DNA of 64,000 nt. It comes from Galaxea fascicularis (lineage: Eukaryota; Cnidaria; Anthozoa; Scleractinia; Euphylliidae). Within the stretch, counting starts at the first letter, position 1. Each line of letters opens with the position of its first letter. Made by a program: the position numbers and the translations under genes. Below are positions 25,873 through 36,138 of this stretch, piece after piece. Location: assembly GCA_948470475.1 (NCBI GenBank), contig OX419342.1, positions 938,201-1,002,200 on the forward strand. The letters run 5' to 3'. The notes beneath the pieces are model-generated. The model saw only the letters and a list, made by a program, of their open reading frames with translations. It had not been told where the DNA came from and did not search any database.

Positions 25873-27820
25873 ATCATGTGGAAATGCTTCCAAGAACTCC
25901 GACAACCTGATTTCTATTGTTAGTTGTGGTGTGTGCAAGATTTTAGCAAAGTTGAACTTTTGACAAAAACCCAAAGGGGGGACCACATGGTCTTGAGTCA
26001 AATTTTGAATTTGGCTTAAACTCTGCCTATTTCAAAAAGGAACCTAGAAATCATGTAGAAATGCTTCCAAGACCTCCGACAACCTGATTTCTATTGTTAT
26101 TTGCGCTGTGTGCAGGATTTTAGCAAAGTTGAAATTTTTTACCAAAACCCAAAGGGGGGACCACATGGTCGTGGGTCAAATTTTGAATGTGGCTTAATCT
26201 CTGCCTATTTCGAAAAGGAACCTAGAAATCATGTGGAAATGCTTCCAAGACCTCCGACAACCTGATTTCTATTCTTATTTGGGCTTTGTGCAAGATTTTA
26301 GCAAAGTTGAAATTTTGACCAAAACCCAAAGGGGGGACCACATGGTCTTGAGTCAAATTTTGAATTTGGCTTAAACTCTGCCTTTTTATAAAAGGAACCT
26401 AGAAATCATGTGGAAATGCTTTCAAGACCTCCGACAACCTGATTTCTATTGCTATTTGAGCTGTGTGCAAGATTTTAGCAAAGTTGAAATTTTGACCAAA
26501 ACCCAAAGGGGGGACCACATGGTCTTGAGTCAAATTTTGAATTTGGCTTAAACTCTGCCTATTTCAAAAAGGAACCTAGAAATCATGTGGAAATGCTTCC
26601 AAGACCTCCGACAACCTGATTTCTATTCTTATTTGGGCTTTCTGCAAGCTTTTAGCAAAGTTGAACTTTTGACAAAAACCTAAAGGGGGGACCACATGGT
26701 CTTGAGTCAAATTTTGAATTTGGCTTAAACTCTGCCTATTTCAAAAAGGAACCTAGAAATCATGTGGAAATGCTTCCAAGACCTCCGACAACCTGATTTC
26801 TATTGTTATTTGAGCTGTGTGCAAGCTTTTAGCAAAGTTGAAATTTTGACCAAAACCCAAAGGGGGGACCACATGGTCTTGAGTCAAATTTTGAATTTGG
26901 CTTAAACTCTGCCTATTTCAAAAAGGAACCTAGAAATCATGTGGAAATGCTTCCAAGAACTCCGACAACCTGATTTCTATTGTTATTTGAGCTGTGTGCA
27001 AGATTTTAGCAAAGTTGAAATTTTGACCAAAACCCAAAGGGGGGACCACATGGTCTTGAGTCAAATTTTGAATTTGGCTTAAACTCTGCCTATTTCAAAA
27101 AGGAACCTAGAAATCATGTGGAAATGCTTCCAAGACCTCCGACAACCTGATTTCTATTGTTATTTGAGCTGTGTGCAAGATTTTAGCAAAGTTGAAATTT
27201 TGACCAAAACCCAAAGGGGGGACCACATGGTCTTGAGTCAAATTTTGAATTTGGCTTAAACTCTGCCTATTTCAAAAAGGAACCTAGAAATCATGTGGAA
27301 ATGCTTCCAAGACCTCCGACAACCTGATTTCTATTGTTATTTGAGCTGTGTGCAAGATTTTAGCAAAGTTGAAATTTTGACCAAAACCCAAAGGGGGGAC
27401 CACATGGTCTTGAGTCAAATTTTGAATTTGGCTTAAACTCTGCCTATTTCAAAAAGGAACCTAGAAATCATGTGGAAATGCTTCCAAGACCTCCGACAAC
27501 CTGATTTCTATTGTTATTTGAGCTGTGTGCAAGATTTTAGCAAAGTTGAAATTTTGACCAAAACCCAAAGGGGGGACCACATGGTCTTGAGTCAAATTTT
27601 GAATTTGGCTTAAACTCTGCCTATTTCAAAAAGGAACCTAGAAATCATGTGGAAATGCTTCCAAGACCTCCGACAACCTGATTTCTATTGTTATTTGAGC
27701 TGTGTGCAAGATTTTAGCAAAGTTGAAATTTTGACCAAAACCCAAAGGGGGGACCACATGGTCTTGAGTCAAATTTTGAATTTGGCTTAAACTCTGCCTA
27801 TTTCAAAAAGGAACCTAGAA
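25873..27820 (+). repeat. 11-monomer unit of zone C, copy 1 (M147-M157)
   Basis: M147 has 'gttagttgtggtg' and 'gaacttttgacaaaaac'. M148 (26050-26227, 178 bp) has 'atgtagaaatgcttcc', 'gtgcagg', a T6 allele at 26135-26140 and 'gtcgtgggtc'. M149 has 'tcttatttgggctttgtg' and ends 'tttttataaaagg'. M150 has 'tttcaagacc' and 'tattgctat'. M151 has 'ggctttctgcaagc' and 'aaaaacctaaagg'. M152 has 'gcaagctttt', M153 'aactcc', and M154-M157 are consensus. The opening four monomers repeat at 27821. Confidence 0.9.
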
Positions 27821-28529
27821 ATCATGTGGAAATGCTTCCAAGAACTCCGACAACCTGATTTCTATTGTTAGTTGTGGTGTGTGCAAGATTTTAGCAAAGT
27901 TGAACTTTTGACAAAAACCCAAAGGAGGGACCACATGGTCTTGAGTCAAATTTTGAATTTGGCTTAAACTCTGCCTATTTCAAAAAGGAACCTAGAAATC
28001 ATGTAGAAATGCTTCCAAGACCTCCGACAACCTGATTTCTATTGTTATTTGAGCTGTGTGCAGGATTTTAGCAAAGTTTAAATTTTTTACCAAAACCCAA
28101 AGGGGGGACCACATGGTCGTGGGTCAAATTTTGAATTTGGCTTAATCTCTGCCTATTTCGAAAAGGAACCTAGAAATCATGTGGAAATGCTTCCAAGACC
28201 TCCGACAACCTGATTTCTATTCTTATTTGGGCTTTGTGCAAGATTTTAGCAAAGTTGAAATTTTGACCAAAACCCAAAGGGGGGACCACATGGTCTTGAG
28301 TCAAATTTTGAATTTGGCTTAAACTCTGCCTTTTTATAAAAGGAACCTAGAAATCATGTGGAAATGCTTTCAAGACCTCCGACAACCTGATTTCTATTGC
28401 TATTTGAGCTGTGTGCAAGATTTTAGCAAAGTTGAAATTTTGACCAAAACCCAAAGGGGGGACCACATGGTCTTGAGTCAAATTTTGAATTTGGCTTAAA
28501 CTCTGCCTATTTCAAAAAGGAACCTAGAA
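27821..28529 (+). repeat. 11-monomer unit of zone C, partial copy 2 (M158-M161)
   Basis: M158-M161 reproduce M147-M150: 'gttagttgtggtg', the 178-bp T6 monomer M159 (27998-28175), the 'ggctttgtg' monomer and the 'tttcaagacc'/'tattgctat' monomer. Private differences include 'aaaggaggga' and 'gtttaaatttt'. The match ends at M162, where a different monomer type follows. Confidence 0.88.
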
Positions 28530-28706
28530 ATCATGTGGAAATGCTTCCAAGAACTCCGAAAGCCTGATTTCTTTTGTTATTTAAGCTGTGTGCAAGATTT
28601 TAACAAAGTTGAACTTTTGACAAAAACCCAAAGGGGGGACCACATGGTCTTGAGTCAAATTTTGAATTTGGCTTAAACTCTGCCTATTTCAAAAAGGAAC
28701 CTAGAA
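28530..28706 (+). repeat. M162, highly diverged monomer
   Basis: It carries 'aactccgaaagcctg', 'atttcttttgttatttaagc', 'ttttaacaaag' and 'gaacttttgacaaaaac', all in the 5' two thirds, followed by a normal 3' part. Relatives are M182, M190 and M201. It is the most distinct subfamily in the window. Confidence 0.9.
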
Positions 28707-29414
28707 ATCATGTGGAAATGCTTCCAAGACCTCTGACAACCTGATTTCTATTCTTATTTGGGCTTTCTGCAAGCTTTTAGCAAAGTTGAAATTTTGACCA
28801 AAACCCAAAGGGGGGACCACATGGTCTTGAGTCAAATTTTGAATTTGGCTTAAACTCTGCCTTTTTATAAAAGGAACCTATAAATCATGTGGAAATGCTT
28901 CCAAGACCTCCGACAACCTAATTTCTATTGCTATTTGAGCCGTGTGCAAGATTTTAGCAAAGTTGAAATTTTGACCAAAACCCAAAGGGGGGACCACATG
29001 GTCTTGAGTCAAATTTTGAATTTGGCTTAAACTCTGCCTATTTCAAAAAGGAACCTAGAAATCATGTGGAAATGCTTCCAAGAACTCCAACAACCTGATT
29101 TCTATTGTTATTTGAGCTGTGTGCAAGATTTTAGCAAAGTTGAAATTTTGACCAAAACCCAAAGGGGGGACCACATGGTCTTGAGTCAAATTTTGAATTT
29201 GGCTTAAACTCTGCCTATTTCAAAAAGGAACCTAGAAATCATGTGGAAATGCTTCCAAGACCTCCGACAACCTGATTTCTATTGTTATTTGAGCTGTGTG
29301 CAAGATTTTAGCAAAGTTGAACTTTTGACCAAAACCCAAAGGGGGGACCACATGGTCTTGAGTCAAATTTTGAATTTGGCTTAAACTCTGCCTATTTCAA
29401 AAAGGAACCTAGAA
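28707..29414 (+). repeat. M163-M166, cassette fragment and flanks
   Basis: M163 ('ctctgac', 'ggctttctgcaagc', ending 'tttttataaaagg' and 'cctataaatc') and M164 ('cctaatttc', 'gagccgtg') are the second and third cassette monomers without the first. M165 has 'aactccaac', losing the CpG. M166 has 'gaacttttgacc'. Confidence 0.88.
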
Positions 29415-30476
29415 CTCATGTGGAAATGCTTCAAAGACCTCCGACATCCTGATTTCTATTGTTATTTGAGCTGTGTGCAAGATTTTAGCAAAGTTGAAAT
29501 TTTGACCAAAACCCAAAGGGGGGACCACATGGTCTTGAGTCAAATTTTGAATTTGGCTTAAACTCTGCCTATTTCAAAAAGGAACCTAGAAATCATGTGG
29601 AAATGCTTCTAAGAACTCCGACAACCTGATTTCTATTCTTATTTGAGGTGTGTGCAAGATTTTAGCAAAGTTGAAATTTTGACCAAAACCCAAAGGGGGG
29701 ACCACATGGTCTTGAGTCAAATTTTGAATTTGGCTTAAACTCTGCCTATTTCAAAAAGGAACCTAGAAATCATGTGGAAATGCTTCCAAGACCTCCGACA
29801 ACCTGATTTCTATTCTTATTTGAGCTGTGTGCAAGATTTTAGCAAAGTTGAAATTTTGACCAAAACCCAAAGGGGGGACCACATGGTCTTGAGTCAAATT
29901 TTGAATTTGGCTTAAACTCTGCCTATTTCAAAAAGGAACCTAGAAATCATGAGGAAATGCTTCCAAGACCTCCGACAACCTGATTTCTATTGTTATTTGA
30001 GCTGTGTGCAAGATTTTAGCAAAGTTGAAATTTTGACCAAAACCCAAAGGGGGGACCACATGGTCTTGAGTCAAATTTTGAATTTGGCTTAAACTCTGCC
30101 TATTTCAAAAAGGAACCTAGAAATCATGTGGAAATGCTTCCAAGACCTCCGACAACCTGATTTCTATTGTTATTGGAGCTGTGTGCAAGATTTTAGCAAA
30201 GTTGAAATTTTGACCAAAACCCAAAGGGGGGACCACATGGTCTTGAGTCAAATTTTGAATTTGGCTTAAACTCTGCCTATTTCAAAAAGGAACCTAGAAA
30301 TCATGTGGAAATGCTTCCAAGACCTCCGACAACCTGATTTCTATTGTTATTGGAGCTGTGTGCAAGATTTTAGCAAAGTTGAAATTTTGACCAAAACCCA
30401 AAGGGGGGACCACATGGTCTTGAGTCAAATTTTGAATTTGGCTTAAACTCTGCCTATTTCAAAAAGGAACCTAGAA
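29415..30476 (+). repeat. 6-monomer repeat of zone C, copy 1 (1,062 bp, M167-M172)
   Basis: Begins with 'aactcatg' and 'cttcaaagacctccgacatc' (M167), then 'cttctaagaactcc' with 'tcttatttgaggtg' (M168), 'tattcttat' (M169), 'atcatgagg' (M170) and two 'ttggagctg' monomers (M171, M172). The first two and last two markers recur 1,062 bp later. Confidence 0.9.
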
Positions 30477-31538
30477 CTCATGTGGAAATGCTTCAAAGAC
30501 CTCCGACATCCTGATTTCTATTGTTATTTGAGCTGTGTGCAAGATTTTAGCAAAGTTGAAATTTTGACCAAAACCCAAAGGGGGGACCACATGGTCTTGA
30601 GTCAAATTTTGAATTTGGCTTAAACTCTGCCTATTTCAAAAAGGAACCTAGAAATCATGTGGAAATGCTTCTAAGAACTCCGACAACCTGATTTCTATTC
30701 TTATTTGAGGTGTGTGGAAGATTTTAGCAAAGTTGAAATTTTGACCAAAACCCAAAGGGGGGACCACATGGTCTTGAGTCAAATTTTGAATTTGGCTTAA
30801 ACTCTGCCTATTTCAAAAAGGAACCTAGAAATCATGTGGAAATGCTTCCAAGACCTCCGACAACCTGATTTCTATTGTTATTTGAGCTGTGTGCAAGATT
30901 TTAGCAAAGTTGAAATTTTGACCAAAACCCAAAGGGGGGACCACATGGTCTTGAGTCAAATTTTGAATTTGGCTTAAACTCTGCCTATTTCAAAAAGGAA
31001 CCTAGAAATCATGTGGAAATGCTTCCAAGACCTCCGACAACCTGATTTCTATTGTTATTTGAGCTGTGTGCAAGATTTTAGCAAAGTTGAAATTTTGACC
31101 AAAACCCAAAGGGGGGACCACATGGTCTTGAGTCAAATTTTGAATTTGGCTTAAACTCTGCCTATTTCAAAAAGGAACCTAGAAATCATGTGGAAATGCT
31201 TCCAAGACCTCCGACAACCTGATTTCTATTGTTATTGGAGCTGTGTGCAAGATTTTAGCAAAGTTGAAATTTTGACCAAAACCCAAAGGGGGGACCACAT
31301 GGTCTTGAGTCAAATTTTGAATTTGGCTTAAACTCTGCCTATTTCAAAAAGGAACCTAGAAATCATGTGGAAATGCTTTCAAGACCTCCGACAACCTGAT
31401 TTCTATTGTTATTGGAGCTGTGTGCAAGATTTTAGCAAAGTTGAAATTTTGACCAAAACCCAAAGGGGGGACCACATGGTCTTGAGTCAAATTTTGAATT
31501 TGGCTTAAACTCTGCCTATTTCAAAAAGGAACCTAGAA
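30477..31538 (+). repeat. 6-monomer repeat of zone C, copy 2 (M173-M178)
   Basis: M173 and M174 repeat the 'aactcatg'/'gacatc' and 'cttctaag' markers, and M177 and M178 the 'ttggagctg' markers. The middle pair (M175, M176) is consensus, unlike M169 and M170, so the copies have partly been overwritten. M174 has a private 'gtgtggaag' and M178 'ctttcaag'. Confidence 0.88.
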
Positions 31539-32069
31539 ATCATGTGGAAATGCTTCCAAGACCTCCGACAACCTGATTTCTATTGTTATTTGAGCTGTGT
31601 GCAAGATTTTAGCAAAGTTGAAATTTTGACCAAAACCCAAAGGGGGGACCACATGGTCTTGAGTCAAATTTTGAATTTGGCTTAAACTCTGCCTTTTTAT
31701 AAAAGGAACCTAGAAATCATGTGGAAATGCTTCCAAGACCTCTGACAACCTGATTTCTATTCTTATTTGGGTTTTGTGCAAGATTTTAGCAAAGTTGAAA
31801 TTTTGACCAAAACCCAAAGGGGGGACCACATGGTCTTGAGTCAAATTTTGAATTTGGCTTAAACTCTGCCTATTTCAAAAAGGAACCTAGAAATCATGTG
31901 GAAATGCTTTCAAGACCTCCGACAACCTGATTTCTATTGCTATTTGAGCTGTGTGCAAGATTTTAGCAAAGTTGAAATTTTGACCAAAACCCAAAGGGGG
32001 GACCACATGGTCTTGAGTCAAATTTTGAATTTGGCTTAAACTCTGCCTATTTCAAAAAGGAACCTAGAA
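31539..32069 (+). repeat. M179-M181
   Basis: M179 is consensus but ends 'tttttataaaagg'. M180 has 'ctctgac' and 'tcttatttgggttttgtg'. M181 has 'tttcaagacc' and 'tattgctat', like M150 and M161. Confidence 0.85.
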
Positions 32070-32246
32070 ATCATGTGGAAATGCTTCCAAGAACTCCGAA
32101 AGCCTGATTTCTTTTGTTATTTAAGCTGTGTGCAAGATTTTAACAAAGTTGAACTTTTGACCAAAACCCAAAGGGGGGACCACATGGTCTTGAGTCAAAT
32201 TTTGAATTTGGCTTAAACTCTGCCTTTTTATAAAAGGAACCTAGAA
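32070..32246 (+). repeat. M182, highly diverged monomer
   Basis: Shares 'aactccgaaagcctg', 'ttatttaagc' and 'ttttaacaaag' with M162, but has 'gaccaaaac' in place of 'gacaaaaac' and ends 'tttttataaaagg'. As with M162, it directly follows a 'tttcaagacc'/'tattgctat' monomer. Confidence 0.9.
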
Positions 32247-32600
32247 ATCATGTGGAAATGCTTCCAAGACCTCCGACAACCTGATTTCTATTGGTATTTG
32301 AGCTGTGTGCAAGATTTTAGCAAAGTTGAAATTTTGACCAAAACCCAAAGGGGGGACCACATGGTCTTGAGTCAAATTTTGAATTTGGCTTAAACTCTGC
32401 CTATTTCAAAAAGGAACCTAGAAATCATGTGGAAATGCTTCCAAGACCTCCGACAACCTGATTTCTATTGTTATTTGAGCTGTGTGCAAGATTTTAGCAA
32501 AGTTGAAATTTTGACCAAAACCCAAAGGGGGGACCACATGGTCTTGAGTCAAATTTTGAATTTGGCTTAAACTCTGCCTATTTCAAAAAGGAACCTAGAA
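32247..32600 (+). repeat. M183-M184
   Basis: M183 has 'tattggtat' and M184 is consensus. A 'tattggtat' monomer also follows the diverged monomers M190 and M201. Confidence 0.85.
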
Positions 32601-33129
32601 ATCATGTGGAAATGCTTCCAAGACCTCCGACAACCTGATTTCTATTCTTATTTGAGCTGTGTGCAAGATTTTAGCAAAGTTAAATTTTGACCAAAACCCA
32701 AAGGGGGGACCACATGGTCTTGAGTCAAATTTTGAATTTGGCTTAAACTCTGCCTATTTCAAAAAGGAACCTAGAAATCATGTGGAAATGCTTCCAAGAC
32801 CTCCGACAACCTGATTTCTATTGTTATTTGAGCTGTGTGCAAGATTTTAGCAAAGTTGAAATTTTGACCAAAACCCAAAGGGGGGACCACATGGTCTTGA
32901 GTCAAATTTTGAATTTGGCTTAAACTCTGCCTATTTCAAAAAGGAACCTAGAAATCATGTGGAAATGCTTCCAAGACCTCCGACAACCTGATTTCTATTC
33001 TTATTTGAGCTGTGTGCAAGATTTTAGCAAAGTTAAATTTTGACCAAAACCCAAAGGGGGGACCACATGGTCTTGAGTCAAATTTTGAATTTGGCTTAAA
33101 CTCTGCCTATTTCAAAAAGGAACCTAGAA
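32601..33129 (+). repeat. M185-M187, pair of 176-bp monomers
   Basis: M185 (32601-32776) and M187 (32954-33129) both have 'caaagttaaattttg', a 1-bp deletion near 32681 and 33034, together with 'tattcttat'. M186 between them is consensus. This is a two-monomer duplication. Confidence 0.9.
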
Positions 33130-33483
33130 ATCATGTGGAAATGCTTCCAAGACCTCCGACAACCTGATTTCTATTGCTATTTGAGCTGTGTGCAAGATTT
33201 TAGCAAAGTTGAAATTTTGACCAAAACCCAAAGGGGGGACCACATGGTCTTGAGTCAAATTTTGAATTTGGCTTAAACTCTTCCTATTTCAAAAAGGAAC
33301 CTAGAAATCATGTGGAAATGCTTCCAAGACCTCCGACAACCTGATTTCTATTGCTATTTGAGCTGTGTGCAAGATTTTAGCAAAGTTGAAATTTTGACCA
33401 AAACCCAAAGGGGGGACCACATGGTCTTGAGTCAAATTTTGAATTTGGCTTAAACTCTGCCTATTTAAAAAAGGAACCTAGAA
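33130..33483 (+). repeat. M188-M189, 'tattgctat' monomers
   Basis: Both have 'tattgctat' with 'gagctgtg', the third-cassette variant without 'cctaatttc'. M188 ends with a private 'ctcttcctatttc' and M189 with 'tatttaaaaaagg'. Confidence 0.85.
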
Positions 33484-35430
33484 ATCAAGTGGAAATGCTT
33501 CCAAGAACTCCGAAAGCCTGATTTCTTTTGTTAGTTGAGGTGTGTGCAAGATTTTAACAAAGTTGAACTTTTGACAAAAACCCAAAGGGGGGACCACATG
33601 GTCTTGAGTCAAATTTTGAATTTGGCTTAAACTCTGCCTATTTCAAAAAGGAACCTAGAAATCATGTGGAAATGCTTCCAAGACCTCCGACAACCTGATT
33701 TCTATTGGTATTTGAGCTGTGTGCAAGATTTTAGCAAAGTTGAAATTTTGACCAAAACCCAAAGGGGGGACCACATGGTCTTGAGTCAAATTTTGAATTT
33801 GGCTTAAACTCTGCCTATTTCAAAAAGGAACCTAGAAATCATGTGGAAATGCTTCCAAGACCTTCGACAACCTGATTTCTATTGTTATTTGAGCTGTGTG
33901 CAAGATTTTAGCAAAGTTGAAATTTTGACCAAAACCCAAAGGGGGGACCACATGGTCTTGAGTCAAATTTTGAATTTGGCTTAAACTCTGCCTATTTCAA
34001 AAAGGAACCTAGAAATCATGTGGAAATGCTTCCAAGACCTCCGACAACCTGATTTCTATTGTTATTTGAGCTGTGTGCAAGATTTTAGCAAAGTTGAAAT
34101 TTTGACCAAAACCCAAAGGGGGGACCACATGGTCTCGAGTCAAATTTTGAATTTGGCTTAAACTCTGCCTATTTCAAAAAGGAACCTAGAAATCATGTGG
34201 AAATGCTTCCAAGACCTCCGACAACCTGATTTCTATTGTTATTTGAGCTGTGTGCAAGATTTTAGCAAAGTTGAAATTTTGACCAAAACCCAAAGGGGGG
34301 ACCACATGGTCTTGAGTCAAATTTTGAATTTGGCTTAAACTCTGCCTATTTCAAAAAGGAACCTAGAAATCATGTGGAAATGCTTCCAAGACCTCCGACA
34401 ACCTGATTTCTATACTTATTTGAGCTGTGTGCAAGATTTTAGCAAAGTTGAAATTTTGACCAAAACCCAAAGGGGGGACCACATGGTCTTGAGTCAAATT
34501 TTGAATTTGGCTTAAACTCTGCCTTTTTATAAAAGGAACCTAGAAATCATGTGGAAATGCTTCCAAGACCTCCGACAACCTGATTTCTATTGCTATTTGA
34601 GCTGTGTGCAAGATTTTAGCAAAGTTGAAATTTTGACCAAAACCCAAAGGGGGGACCACATGGTCTTGAGTCAAATTTTGAATTTGGCTTAAACTCTGCC
34701 TATTTCAAAAAGGAACCTAGAAATCATGTGGAAATGCTTCCAAGACCTCCGACAACCTCATTTCTATTGTTATTTGAGCTGTGTGCAAGATTTTAGCAAA
34801 GTTTAAATTTTGACCAAAACCCAAAGGGGGGACCACATGGTCTTGAGTCAAATTTTGAATTTGGCTTAAACTCTGCCTATTTCAAAAAGGAACCTAGAAA
34901 TCATGTGGAAATGCTTCCAAGACCTCCGACAACCTGATTTCTATTCTTATTTGAGCTGTGTGCAAGATTTTAGCAAAGTTGAAATTTTGACCAAAACCCA
35001 AAGGGGGGACCACATGGTCTTGAGTCAAATTTTGAATTTGGCTTAAACTCTGCCTATTTCAAAAAGGAACCTAGAAATCATGTGGAAATGCTTCCAAGAC
35101 CTCCGACAACCTGATTTCTATACTTATTTGAGCTGAGTGCAAGATTTTAGCAAAGTTGAAATTTTGACCAAAACCCAAAGGGGGGACCACATGGTCTTGA
35201 GTCAAATTTTGAATTTGGCTTAAACTCTGCCTTTTTATAAAAGGAACCTAGAAATCATGTGGAAATGCTTCCAAGACCTCCGACAACCTGATTTCTATTG
35301 CTATTTGAGCTGTGTGCAAGATTTTAGCAAAGGTGAAATTTTGACCAAAACCCAAAGGGGGGACCACATGGTCTTGAGTCAAATTTTAAATTTGGCTTAA
35401 ACTCTGCCTATTTCAAAAAGGAACCTAGAA
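33484..35430 (+). repeat. 11-monomer stretch opened by diverged monomer M190 (M190-M200)
   Basis: M190 has 'atcaagtgg', 'aactccgaaagcctg', 'gttagttgagg', 'ttttaacaaag' and 'gacaaaaac'. M191 has 'tattggtat'. M193 has a private 'gtctcgag'. M195 and M199 both have 'tatacttat' and end 'tttttataaaagg', each followed by a 'tattgctat' monomer (M196, M200), a 4-monomer sub-repeat. M197 has 'cctcatttc' and 'gtttaaat'; M200 has 'aaaggtgaaa' and 'attttaaattt'. Confidence 0.88.
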
Positions 35431-36138
35431 ATCATGTGGAAATGCTTCCAAGAACTCCGAAAGCCTGATTTCTTTTGTTAGTTGAGGTGTGTGGAAGATT
35501 TTAACAAAGTTGAACTTTTGACAAAAACCCAAAGGGGGGACCACATGGTCTTGAGTCAAATTTTGAATTTGGCTTAAACTCTGCCTATTTCAAAAAGGAA
35601 CCTAGAAATCATGTGGAAATGCTTCCAAGACCTCCGACAACCTGATTTCTATTGGTATTTGAGCTGTGTGCAAGATTTTAGCAAAGTTGAAATTTTGACC
35701 AAAACCCAAAGGGGGGACCACATGGTCTTGAGTCAAATTTTGAATTTGGCTTAAACTCTGCCTATTTCAAAAAGGAACCTAGAAATCATGTGGAAATGCT
35801 TCCAAGACCTCCGACAACCTGATTTCTATTGTTATTTGAGCTGTGTGCAAGATTTTAGCAAAGTTGAAATTTTGACCAAAACCCAAAGGGGGGACCACAT
35901 GGTCTTGAGTCAAATTTTGAATTTGGCTTAAACTCTGCCTATTTCAAAAAGGAACCTAGAAATCATGTGGAAATGCTTCCAAGACCTCCGACAACCTGAT
36001 TTCTATACTTATTTGAGCTGTGTGGAAGATTTTAGCAAAGTTGAAATTTTGACCAAAACCCAAAGGGGGGACCACATGGTCTTGAGTCAAATTTTGAATT
36101 TGGCTTAAACTCTGCCTATTTCAAAAAGGAACCTAGAA
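35431..36138 (+). repeat. M201-M204, second diverged-monomer block
   Basis: M201 is a diverged monomer like M190 ('gaaagcctg', 'gttagttgagg', 'gacaaaaac') exactly 11 monomers (1,947 bp) downstream, with a private 'gtgtggaag'. M202 has 'tattggtat', M203 is consensus, and M204 has 'tatacttat' and 'gtgtggaag'. Confidence 0.88.
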
